Below are positions 9,482 through 15,340 of a DNA stretch of 15,340 bases, one piece after another; the stretch's first letter is position 1, and the number at the start of each line of letters is the position of its first letter. Below the pieces are notes generated by a model. The model did not search any database. It was not told the origin of the DNA and saw only the letters and a list, made by a program, of their open reading frames with translations. Source of the stretch: Euryarchaeota archaeon UBA433 (GTDB lineage Archaea > Thermoplasmatota > Poseidoniia > Poseidoniales > Poseidoniaceae); the NCBI GenBank assembly GCA_002495535.1, contig DAFX01000078.1:1-15340 (forward strand). Reading direction: 5' to 3'. The position numbers and the translations under genes are program-made.

Positions 9482-10447
9482 ATGCTCGATACAACGACCA
9501 CGCTTGATGATGTGCTATACCCCCCGGTTGAACCCTACGATTCAGGCATGCTCCAGGTCACAGATTTACACACCATTGCATGGGAGAAATCGGGCAACGC
9601 CGATGGCATTCCCGTTGTGGTTATTCATGGTGGGCCGGGTGGAGGCGGGCAACCTGCATACCGCCAGTATTTCGATCCAGCTAAATTCAATATTATCCAG
9701 TTTGATCAGCGTGGTTGTGGCAAGTCGGTTCCTCATGCGGAATTGAGAGACAACACGACCCAAGCCATGGTTGCTGACATCGAAGCCCTCCGGGTCTCTT
9801 TCGGTGTAGAACAATGGCACGTGTTCGGTGGGTCGTGGGGCTCTACATTGTCCCTGATCTATGCTCAGACCTACCCAGACCGCGTGCAAAGTCTGATCCT
9901 CAGAGGCATCTTCATGTGTCGGAAAAGCGAGTTGCACTGGTTCTACCAGGACGGAGCCAGTCATATTTTTCCCGACGCCTTCGAGCCATACCGAGAACAC
10001 ATTCCAAAAGCGGAACAGTCCAACCTTATCGAAGCGTATTACGCTCGTTTGACGAGCGATGAGGGGGAGGTTCGTAGGGCGGCTGCTCAGCAGTGGACCC
10101 GTTGGGAGATGGCGACCAGCAGGTTGTTTCCAGACCCGTCCTACCTTGAGAAGGCAGAGGATCTTGATTTTGCAGTGGCCTTTGCTCGAATTGAATGCCA
10201 CTATTTCATCAACGCCATCTTTGTCGAAGAGGCTCATATTCTCAACCACGCGTCAACGATAGCTCACATTCCAACCATCATTGTCCAGGGCCGCTATGAT
10301 GTGGTGTGCCCCGCTCGCAGTGCTTGGGAATTGCACAAAGTGCTGCCCAAGAGCGAGTTGATCATTGTCGCCGATGCCGGGCATTCCATGGGGGAAGTGA
10401 GCATTGCAAGGGAATTGGTCGCTGCTACAGATTCTGTTTCCGAATGA
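9482..10447 (+). CDS. pip: Proline iminopeptidase (alpha/beta hydrolase, peptidase S33)
   Basis: This 321-residue enzyme should release N-terminal proline from peptides, probably in the cytoplasm since no signal peptide is seen. It begins with the family signature (LYPPVEPYDSG, residues 12-22). VIHGGPGGGG follows near 48-57, forming the oxyanion hole, then FDQRGCGKS, then the nucleophile elbow GGSWGS with S118. The remaining triad members are D273 in GRYDVVCP and H301 in DAGHSMGE. Length and motif spacing match bacterial and archaeal S33 prolyl aminopeptidases. An in-frame ATG at 9455 with a weak AAAGG before it would add nine residues; the ATG at 9482 fits the usual family N-terminus better. 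It is divergent from the methyltransferase gene, with under 50 bases between them. Other S33 members share the fold, so the exact substrate remains inferred. Confidence 0.88.
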   Translation: MLDTTTTLDDVLYPPVEPYDSGMLQVTDLHTIAWEKSGNADGIPVVVIHGGPGGGGQPAYRQYFDPAKFNIIQFDQRGCGKSVPHAELRDNTTQAMVADIEALRVSFGVEQWHVFGGSWGSTLSLIYAQTYPDRVQSLILRGIFMCRKSELHWFYQDGASHIFPDAFEPYREHIPKAEQSNLIEAYYARLTSDEGEVRRAAAQQWTRWEMATSRLFPDPSYLEKAEDLDFAVAFARIECHYFINAIFVEEAHILNHASTIAHIPTIIVQGRYDVVCPARSAWELHKVLPKSELIIVADAGHSMGEVSIARELVAATDSVSE

Positions 10448-10511
10448 AAAAGATGCTCATTTCAAGCCCTTTTGCAGGGTCGTTTAGGCGTCGGCTTGAT
10501 AGGGTGGAGTT

Positions 10512-10539
10512 ATGTGGACTCACATGGAGGCTTGCCTCC
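10512..10539 (+). promoter_or_regulatory. Two abutting hairpins just before a ribosome binding site
   Basis: Two perfect inverted repeats lie end to end: ATGTG-GACT-CACAT at 10512-10525 and GGAGGC-TT-GCCTCC at 10526-10539. The second ends one base before the GGTGA (10541-10545) that precedes the ATG at 10550. As RNA these could form two small stem-loops in the leader of the coiled-coil gene and affect ribosome access. The GGAGG in the 5' arm of the second stem is itself Shine-Dalgarno-like. Function is inferred. Confidence 0.35.
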
Positions 10540-10549
10540 CGGTGATACC

Positions 10550-11365
10550 ATGACAGAAGAAGGGACCGTCACGCCAGAGATTCGAATTCAACAACTTGAG
10601 GAGCAACTCGCTACTGAGACCGACCGTCTTCAGAAGTTGTTCGCTGCCTACGAAGGGGTCGAGAAAGACCTGTTTGACGCACGAACAGAAAACGAAGTTT
10701 TGGAAAAAGAAATCATTGAACGAGAGATCGAAAAAGAAACTCAAGAAGCACTTCTCAACGAGCGGGAGATCCGTGTCCGTGAACTCGAGTTGCGCGCTGT
10801 GAAAGCCGGAAAGCAAGTCGAACACCTGAAGCCTGAACTTGAAAAGATGGAAGAGAAGTATTCCCGTGAGAAGGACCGCCTCGGCAAGGTCTTTGGAATT
10901 GCAGAAGAACTCGATAACGACCTTCGTCTCGCTGTTTCGGAAATGAAGGCTCGCGACGACTGGTACGTCGACCACATGCAGATTTTTGAAGACCTCAACA
11001 AGGCAATCAAGCAACGCTACGATATGATTGAGCGCGCTGTTGAAGCAGAGCGAAAGTCCCAACACATGTCCCGTGCGTTCACAGAGCGCATGGACGATAT
11101 GGTTGAAGCCCGAGCTGCTGACATGACCATCGAAGAAGCAGAACAAGTCACAGCAGAAAGCGATTCGGCAACCGTTGAGGTTGTTGGTGACAACGCCGTA
11201 GAAGACCTTCTTGACGACGGGACCCTCAACAACAGTAACGTCGGTGCGGCTGCAGAAGACGCACCTGAGGCTGCTGAAGAAGCGCCTGCAGAAGATGAAG
11301 CCGCTGCACCTGCAGAGGAAGCACCATCTGACTGGGCCAATGGCGACGACCCCTGGGCTGAGTGA
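10550..11365 (+). CDS. Coiled-coil protein with acidic Ala/Glu/Pro tail, unknown function
   Basis: I do not recognise this 271-residue protein. Residues about 8-190 are highly charged and heptad-like, predicting a long coiled coil. A 26-residue segment recurs with an 84-residue offset: 16-41 and 100-125 share the pattern DRLxKxFxxxExxxxDL and are identical at 11 of 26 positions. Residues about 233-271 form a low-complexity acidic tail rich in Ala, Glu and Pro, ending in GDDPWAE. There is no signal peptide or membrane segment, so a soluble cytoplasmic scaffold or filament-like role is possible. The ATG at 10550 is preferred because GGTGA sits four bases upstream and two hairpins precede it. 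The frame is open 26 codons further up (10472), but that stretch does not look like the rest. The decarboxylase gene starts nine bases after its stop, suggesting co-transcription. Annotation as SMC-like on coiled-coil similarity alone would be unjustified. Confidence 0.75.
   Translation: MTEEGTVTPEIRIQQLEEQLATETDRLQKLFAAYEGVEKDLFDARTENEVLEKEIIEREIEKETQEALLNEREIRVRELELRAVKAGKQVEHLKPELEKMEEKYSREKDRLGKVFGIAEELDNDLRLAVSEMKARDDWYVDHMQIFEDLNKAIKQRYDMIERAVEAERKSQHMSRAFTERMDDMVEARAADMTIEEAEQVTAESDSATVEVVGDNAVEDLLDDGTLNNSNVGAAAEDAPEAAEEAPAEDEAAAPAEEAPSDWANGDDPWAE
10595..10672 (+). repeat. Coiled-coil internal repeat, copy 1
   Basis: Encodes residues 16-41 of the coiled-coil protein, with core TDRLQKLFAAYEGVEKDL. 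It pairs with copy 2 at 10847-10924. The repeat is visible at protein level only; the DNA has diverged. Confidence 0.5.
10847..10924 (+). repeat. Coiled-coil internal repeat, copy 2
   Basis: Encodes residues 100-125 of the coiled-coil protein, with core KDRLGKVFGIAEELDNDL. The offset from copy 1 is 84 residues, exactly twelve heptads, so both copies keep the same coiled-coil register. Confidence 0.5.
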
Positions 11366-11374
11366 GGCATCACC

Positions 11375-12241
11375 ATGTCAGGGCTGGCCCATGGCGGCCA
11401 TGCGCCAGTTTTGATCCCTTTCATGATGGGTGTGAGTTCCCTCATCGTTGGCACCCTCATCGACCCTTTGAGCGGCCTCATCCCTCTTTTTGGCATCCTT
11501 TGCCTCATGGCTTCAGCGTTCTTTGTCAATTTTTGGCGGGACCCTGACCGCCCCATTCCAAAAACGCCAGGTGTTTTGGTTTCCCCGGCGGATGGACACA
11601 TCATGTTCATCCGACGCGAACGAGCAACAGGTCGCCGACCATCAAAGAAAGAGGCTGAACAAGGAGGGCTTGAGCACGATGACCTCACCGGCGATTGGTT
11701 GCCAGTTCCTTGCATAGATCCACTGAAGTTCGAAACTGAACAACGCTATGAGGAGGTGCCCAAAGGAGAGGAGCATCCAGATGATGTGGTGCGAATCGCC
11801 ATCTTCATGTCCCCTCTCGACGTTCACGTCAATCGGTCACCAATGGCAGCAACCATTGAACGAATGGAGCATCGAACCGGAAAGGGACTCAAGCGCGGCC
11901 CCTTCCGTGCAGCCTTCAAGAAAGAAAGTGAGTTCAATGAACGCGTCAGAACGGTGTTCACGAGCGAAGAAGACCTTCGCATAGAGGTGACTCAAATTTC
12001 AGGGGCCCTTGCGCGAACAATTGTGCCCTGGTCCGGGATTGGAGAGCCCATGCGTCGTGGGCAAAGGTACGGAATGATTCGTCTTGGATCTCGGGTCGAT
12101 ATGAGGGTGCCAGCCAACCTTTTCACGACCGAACTTGTGTCGGCAGAAATGGAAAATGCGAAGCACCCTAAGGGCCAGTTCGTTCAAGCAGGAAGCACCA
12201 TTTTGTTCCAACCAATTGCTCAACACGCGTCGGTGGATTGA
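11375..12241 (+). CDS. psd: Phosphatidylserine/archaetidylserine decarboxylase proenzyme
   Basis: This membrane-bound pyruvoyl enzyme should decarboxylate the serine head group of a phospholipid to ethanolamine. Visible family signatures in the 288-residue product are FWRDPDRPIP 53-62, SPADG 70-74 (D73), IFMSPLDVHVNRSP 143-156 (H151), FNER 187-190, and GMIRLGSRVD 233-242. Self-cleavage would fall between G238 and S239, making S239 the pyruvoyl group. QAGSTI lies near the C-terminus. Two hydrophobic segments, about 11-29 and 33-53, anchor the N-terminus. It is longer than usual short-form enzymes (about 200-215 residues), mainly through a charged insertion at about 83-137 between SPADG and the catalytic histidine. 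The usual ARRI is ARTI here (213-216). The ATG follows the coiled-coil gene by nine bases. Whether the lipid is archaeal or bacterial type cannot be told. Confidence 0.9.
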   Translation: MSGLAHGGHAPVLIPFMMGVSSLIVGTLIDPLSGLIPLFGILCLMASAFFVNFWRDPDRPIPKTPGVLVSPADGHIMFIRRERATGRRPSKKEAEQGGLEHDDLTGDWLPVPCIDPLKFETEQRYEEVPKGEEHPDDVVRIAIFMSPLDVHVNRSPMAATIERMEHRTGKGLKRGPFRAAFKKESEFNERVRTVFTSEEDLRIEVTQISGALARTIVPWSGIGEPMRRGQRYGMIRLGSRVDMRVPANLFTTELVSAEMENAKHPKGQFVQAGSTILFQPIAQHASVD

Positions 12242-12279
12242 AACCGCAACGGCCAGCCAGACAACCAAGGGGGGCAACG

Positions 12280-13446
12280 ATGTCGAAGCAGAAATCACTC
12301 ACACTTGTTGGTGAAGGCAACAAGGGCGCCCGGATTCACGATTTGGTGAAAGCCCCGGCCAACACGCCGTGGGCGAAAGCAAAGCAGCAATCTTGGGATG
12401 CGAGCGAACCCGCAACGGTTTACTATACGCCTGAAACGCTATCTGACGGCACACCATGCAGCGCAGTTACAGTCATTCTTCGCACCAAAGGATGCCATTG
12501 GTGGTGGTCGAGTGGATGTACCTTTTGTGGGTATTTCAACGACACTCGAGACGATGTGACCAATGAAGACTTACACGCTCAGTGGGCTTATGCGAAATCC
12601 AAATTCGACGATTTCAAAGATCATGCTATGGTCAAGGTCTACACCAGCGGTTCACTGCTTGAAGATCGTGAAATACCGGTTCCTTTCCAAGAGACCGTGC
12701 TGCGAGATTGCCATGAACTTGGCAAGGAATTGATTGTCGAATCTCGATGTGAACAACTCACTGAAGAAAAATTGGCTTGGGCAACATCGATCAACACCAG
12801 CTTCGCAGTTGCTATTGGTCTGGAAGCCTACGATGATGAAGTGCTCCGTTTTCACGTCAACAAGGGATTCACCACAAAGTCGTGGGATCGTGCTGTTGAA
12901 AACCTAAGGAAGTTCAACGTCCGTGTGAAGACCTACCTTATGTTCAAACCACCATTCATGAATGAAGCAGACGCTTTGCTCCACGGCGTGAAATGGATTG
13001 AAGCAGTTGCGGAAAAGAGCGATGAAATTTCAGTGAACCCAATGAATATCCAGCGTGGGACCATCATCGATCGTCTCCATCGTCACAACGAATATCGCCC
13101 ACCATGGCTTTGGTCCCTTGTGGAAATGATTCGCCAAGCGCACCCGACCATCCACCCCCAAAACACCGGCAACGGAGGCGCCGGTCAAATCAGTCGACTG
13201 ATCGTTCATCCTACTGCAGGCGGGCGTGTGCGAGGGGCTCACAACTGCGGGACTTGTGATGCCGAAGTCGTTGCCGCCATCGAACGGTATGCAGTCTCGG
13301 GTGATTTGGAAGAATTCAACGGCCTAGAGTGCACCTGCCAAAAGGCGTGGGCCGAAGAGGTGGCATTGGAGCATGCACTCCCAACTCCATTAGGAATCTC
13401 AAAGCCCCGTCGCGGCAATACATTGGATGCTCTTCGGGCTCCTTGA
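12280..13446 (+). CDS. raSEA: RaSEA-type radical SAM protein (archaeosine synthesis)
   Basis: The product (388 residues) resembles RaSEA, the radical SAM enzyme that works with ArcS to turn the lysine adduct of preQ0 in archaeal tRNA (position 15) into archaeosine. Cluster cysteines C72, C80 and C83 lie in GCHWWWSSGCTFCGYF (CX7CX2C), the spaced pattern of this family, giving the 4Fe-4S that binds SAM. YTSGSLLEDREIP near 121-133 and ELIVESR near 150-156 fit following strands of the radical SAM barrel. The C-terminal part has a second cysteine set, HNCGTCD (C323, C326) and ECTC (C351, C353), typical of the family and possibly metal-binding. The ATG at 12280 is preferred because AAGGGGGG lies five bases upstream; a TTG at 12238 overlapping the decarboxylase stop would add 14 residues. 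No ArcS or transglycosylase gene lies in the window. The family call is firm; the function is by homology. Confidence 0.85.
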   Translation: MSKQKSLTLVGEGNKGARIHDLVKAPANTPWAKAKQQSWDASEPATVYYTPETLSDGTPCSAVTVILRTKGCHWWWSSGCTFCGYFNDTRDDVTNEDLHAQWAYAKSKFDDFKDHAMVKVYTSGSLLEDREIPVPFQETVLRDCHELGKELIVESRCEQLTEEKLAWATSINTSFAVAIGLEAYDDEVLRFHVNKGFTTKSWDRAVENLRKFNVRVKTYLMFKPPFMNEADALLHGVKWIEAVAEKSDEISVNPMNIQRGTIIDRLHRHNEYRPPWLWSLVEMIRQAHPTIHPQNTGNGGAGQISRLIVHPTAGGRVRGAHNCGTCDAEVVAAIERYAVSGDLEEFNGLECTCQKAWAEEVALEHALPTPLGISKPRRGNTLDALRAP

Positions 13447-13469
13447 TTGGCTCCCAGCAATCCGTCTTA

Positions 13470-13485
13470 TCCCTCTTTGGAGGGA
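13470..13485 (+). terminator. Possible terminator hairpin after RaSEA
   Basis: TCCCTC-TTTG-GAGGGA forms a six-base stem with a four-base loop, 24 bases after the RaSEA stop. It is followed by AGTCAATCTTTATG, only moderately T-rich. Archaeal termination depends mostly on T-runs, so this may be a weak terminator or simply a palindrome between two transcription units. Confidence 0.3.
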
Positions 13486-13519
13486 GTCAATCTTTATGAC
13501 CGCTGTACGAGTGGGCGGA

Positions 13520-13538
13520 ATGACCCCTATGGGGTCAT
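13520..13538. promoter_or_regulatory. Perfect inverted repeat, candidate operator
   Basis: ATGACCCC-TAT-GGGGTCAT is a perfect eight-base inverted repeat around a three-base centre, 15 bases before the ATG of the small membrane protein. CTTTATGA at about 13492-13499 could be a weak TATA-like box; transcription would then begin within the repeat, a common place for an archaeal repressor site. A short RNA hairpin is the alternative reading. Confidence 0.4.
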
Positions 13539-13553
13539 GTTCGGGTGAACCTC

Positions 13554-13826
13554 ATGACAAACACAACCAGTCTTCCAGATGTAACCGTTGGAACCGGTGA
13601 ACCGGCTTCCAGTCGTATTCTTTTGACCCTCCTCGCAGTTGGCGTGATTGGATTGCTCGCTTTGTTCTCAAACGTCTTTGGCTGGGACAACATCCCGTTG
13701 CTTGGCGAACTTGTCCCCTTGATTGGAAATCTGGGTGGCAGTGGAATTTGGTACTACCTCATCGGGCTTCTCATTGGCCTGGGTGCTATTGTGGCATCGC
13801 TTCTGACTGAGGTTATTGTCGATTAG
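13554..13826 (+). CDS. Small two-helix membrane protein before oxidase-like gene
   Basis: I do not recognise this 90-residue protein as a named family. It has a short polar N-terminus, a hydrophobic segment at about 21-42 (RILLTLLAVGVIGLLALF), a linker with NIPLLGELVPLIGNLGG, and a second hydrophobic segment at about 65-88. It has no cysteine or histidine, so it cannot bind haem or copper by the usual ligands. The ATG at 13554 is chosen because GGGTGA lies five bases upstream; an in-frame GTG at 13545 would overlap that site. Its stop is followed by the next start within 12 bases, so the two genes are almost surely co-transcribed. A role as a small accessory subunit of the oxidase-like complex is inferred from position and topology only. 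Confidence 0.75.
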   Translation: MTNTTSLPDVTVGTGEPASSRILLTLLAVGVIGLLALFSNVFGWDNIPLLGELVPLIGNLGGSGIWYYLIGLLIGLGAIVASLLTEVIVD

Positions 13827-13838
13827 GAGGTGTGATGC

Positions 13839-15340
13839 ATGGAAACAGTCTTCATTACATCCGGCCTTTTGGTCGCAGCCCTTTTCTTCACCGCGAACTA
13901 CCTCGTCAAAGGCATTGGCGGCATGAGTGCCCCCCTCCAACAAATTGGCATGTTCCTCCTCAACAAAGCCCCTGCAGGCATTATTGACCTGTTCAGCGAT
14001 GAAGCAGGTAGCGGGAGCAAAACTTGGATCCGTTTCGGATTAGTGTGGTTTATTCTTGCAACAATTTCAGCATTCCTTGGCCTCTGGCACAGTTATGATG
14101 GAAGTGCTTTGGATTCTCTAGCAAGCATCGGATGGTCGTACGACGACGGTTCAATGCTCACCGACTACACCAACGTCTTCTTCCTGACCGCTCTCAACTA
14201 CATGCTGGTTGGCGGCGCCCTTGTTGCTGTTTCTCGAACTGCTAAGGGGCGATTGGCAAGTGAAAAGAGTGCTTCAATGGTTGCGCTTTTGTTAACTGCT
14301 TCAACCGCAGCTTACCTCATTCTACCCGTGCTCCTTTCCTTCGTTTCGTTGGACAATGAAGCGGGCATCATCGACAATGTGACCAATGTCTCCGCACTCG
14401 TGGTTGGCTCTCTGCTTCACGCTGCGATCCTGATCAACGTCCTCATCACGGTCGCTAACCGCTCTTCTGACAACATTTCTCCGACCACCTGGTTCCTCGT
14501 GCTTGCACTTGTTGCCAAGATTTTGGGCGGCTTGATGGCTTTCATTGGTGAATTAGCAGGCTCAACCCAGACCGTTTGGATGGCAGAGCACGTCCTCACC
14601 GGTTGGGTCCCTCTTGCCCTCATCTTTGGTCTTGCTTACCACATCATCCCGTTCACCACAGGCACTCCGGTTTGGTCCGAGTCCATGTTCAAGGTCAGCC
14701 TTCTGCTCCTGTTCGTGACCGTCCCGCCATTCTACATGACTGCAGCGAGCAGTGCTGAATTGTTGCAAAATGTTGGGGCAATTTTGCTCACCCTTGGTTT
14801 GCTGCCAATTTTCGCAGGTTGCTTCAACCTCTTAATCACTGCAAAATCCAACGCTGCAGCGATTCTGAAGAGCCCGGGCGCGTTTGCCGCTACCGGTGCT
14901 ATGCTTCTGCTCCCGCTCTATGCAGTCGGCGGCTACTTCACCAGCATGGACGTCTTCGTTGGCCTTGGCAATCTTGGCACAATGGCCGAAACTGTGGATC
15001 AAGGATTCATGTACACAGTTGGCGGTTTGATGATGCTTGCAAGCGTGTTCACCGCGTATCCATTGGCCGCTCGAAAGCAATTGGCGAATCCATCAAATGC
15101 ACAACTCGCTGTTTGGTTTACAATCGTGGGCGGTCTTTCTTCGACCATCATTCGTCTGATGGGCGACTTCACCGATCAAGCCGTAGCAAATTCTGGTGTT
15201 GAAGACGCAGTCGCTTCCTCCGGTGGCTTCCTTTTGGTAGCCTCGGCAATGTTCTACCTTTGCGCCATTGCGGCCATCATGGCCACTCAAGTTCTGATTC
15301 GAACCGGCACACGTGGCAACGCTGATGCCAACGAAACAAT
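13839..15340 (+). CDS. CcoN-like (cbb3 oxidase subunit I) membrane protein lacking ligand histidines, partial
   Basis: The frame is open for 500 codons and leaves the window without a stop. It starts at an ATG six bases after a full AGGAGGTG. The protein is highly hydrophobic, with roughly a dozen predicted membrane helices. WMAEHVLTGW (247-256) followed by AYHIIPFTTGTPVWS (266-280) resembles the CcoN region that carries a copper-ligand histidine followed by a YxxxP-like PVYS segment. DYTNVFF (109-115) resembles the CcoN segment around the low-spin haem histidine, with tyrosine in place of histidine. The product has only four histidines (84, 194, 251, 268) and none from 269 to 500, where a catalytic subunit I needs four. 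It is thus probably a non-catalytic, diverged relative, perhaps partnering a true subunit I encoded downstream. The CcoN relation rests on remembered family patterns; another polytopic family is possible. Confidence 0.6.
   Translation, partial: METVFITSGLLVAALFFTANYLVKGIGGMSAPLQQIGMFLLNKAPAGIIDLFSDEAGSGSKTWIRFGLVWFILATISAFLGLWHSYDGSALDSLASIGWSYDDGSMLTDYTNVFFLTALNYMLVGGALVAVSRTAKGRLASEKSASMVALLLTASTAAYLILPVLLSFVSLDNEAGIIDNVTNVSALVVGSLLHAAILINVLITVANRSSDNISPTTWFLVLALVAKILGGLMAFIGELAGSTQTVWMAEHVLTGWVPLALIFGLAYHIIPFTTGTPVWSESMFKVSLLLLFVTVPPFYMTAASSAELLQNVGAILLTLGLLPIFAGCFNLLITAKSNAAAILKSPGAFAATGAMLLLPLYAVGGYFTSMDVFVGLGNLGTMAETVDQGFMYTVGGLMMLASVFTAYPLAARKQLANPSNAQLAVWFTIVGGLSSTIIRLMGDFTDQAVANSGVEDAVASSGGFLLVASAMFYLCAIAAIMATQVLIRTGTRGNADANET

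Noticed and set aside
9566..10249. 227-codon open frame on the minus strand inside the peptidase gene
   Set aside because: The plus strand carries the full catalytic triad and family motifs. The antisense frame has no recognisable domain and looks like a codon-bias shadow.
10520..11146. 208-codon minus-strand frame opposite the coiled-coil gene
   Set aside because: A Phe/Leu-rich product is the usual antisense image of Glu/Lys-rich coiled-coil codons. No start signal supports it.
11241..11340. Possible DNA tandem repeat in the acidic tail
   Set aside because: Ala, Glu and Pro codons recur irregularly, with no fixed DNA period. This is protein low complexity rather than a tandem array.
11017..11715. 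232-codon open frame on the minus strand
   Set aside because: It spans the end of the coiled-coil gene and the start of the decarboxylase gene. Its Ser/Ala-rich product mirrors the Ala/Glu codons of the acidic tail.
14819..15202. 127-codon plus-strand frame inside the oxidase-like gene
   Set aside because: It is an out-of-frame shadow. The frame from 13839 gives continuous membrane helices and has a strong ribosome binding site.

Overview
The window most resembles a genome segment of a planktonic euryarchaeote, probably Marine Group II (Candidatus Poseidoniales). The argument rests on a RaSEA-type radical SAM protein (archaeosine tRNA modification, an archaeal pathway), a short archaeal/bacterial-type phosphatidylserine (archaetidylserine) decarboxylase, strong Shine-Dalgarno sites (GGAGGTGA, AGGAGGTG), moderate GC and dense packing. 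This placement is inference; the window has no rRNA gene or other decisive marker.

Layout. (1) 65-8784, plus strand: two very large, translationally coupled genes for an AddAB/RecBCD-like helicase-nuclease. The first product (1243 aa) is AddB-like, with an apparently inactive helicase part and an intact RecB-family nuclease framed by four cysteines. The second (1663 aa) carries all the superfamily 1 helicase motifs plus a second RecB-family nuclease, also with four cysteines. (2) 8781-9434, minus strand: a class I SAM-dependent methyltransferase that converges on the helicase gene, with overlapping stop codons. (3) 9482-13446, plus strand: proline iminopeptidase, a long coiled-coil protein of unknown function, a phosphatidylserine decarboxylase and RaSEA. 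The coiled-coil, decarboxylase and RaSEA genes are closely spaced. (4) 13554-15340, plus strand: a 90-residue two-helix membrane protein followed by a polytopic membrane protein that runs off the window. The latter looks like a CcoN (cbb3 oxidase subunit I) relative but lacks nearly all haem and copper ligand histidines.

How the genes may work together. The first pair should form one heterodimeric DNA-end resection machine, which is unusual because most archaea rely on HerA-NurA-Mre11-Rad50. The middle group mixes housekeeping roles (peptide turnover, lipid head groups, tRNA modification) with no obvious shared pathway. The last group is membrane/respiratory and is preceded by a perfect inverted repeat that could be an operator.

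No tRNA, rRNA, CRISPR array, insertion sequence or other mobile element was seen. No stretch over 300 bases lacks a gene; the longest gaps are about 100 bases (10448-10549 and 13447-13553). The best candidates for something undescribed are the histidine-poor oxidase-like subunit, the archaeal AddAB-like pair with two cysteine-framed nucleases, and the coiled-coil protein with an 84-residue-spaced internal repeat.
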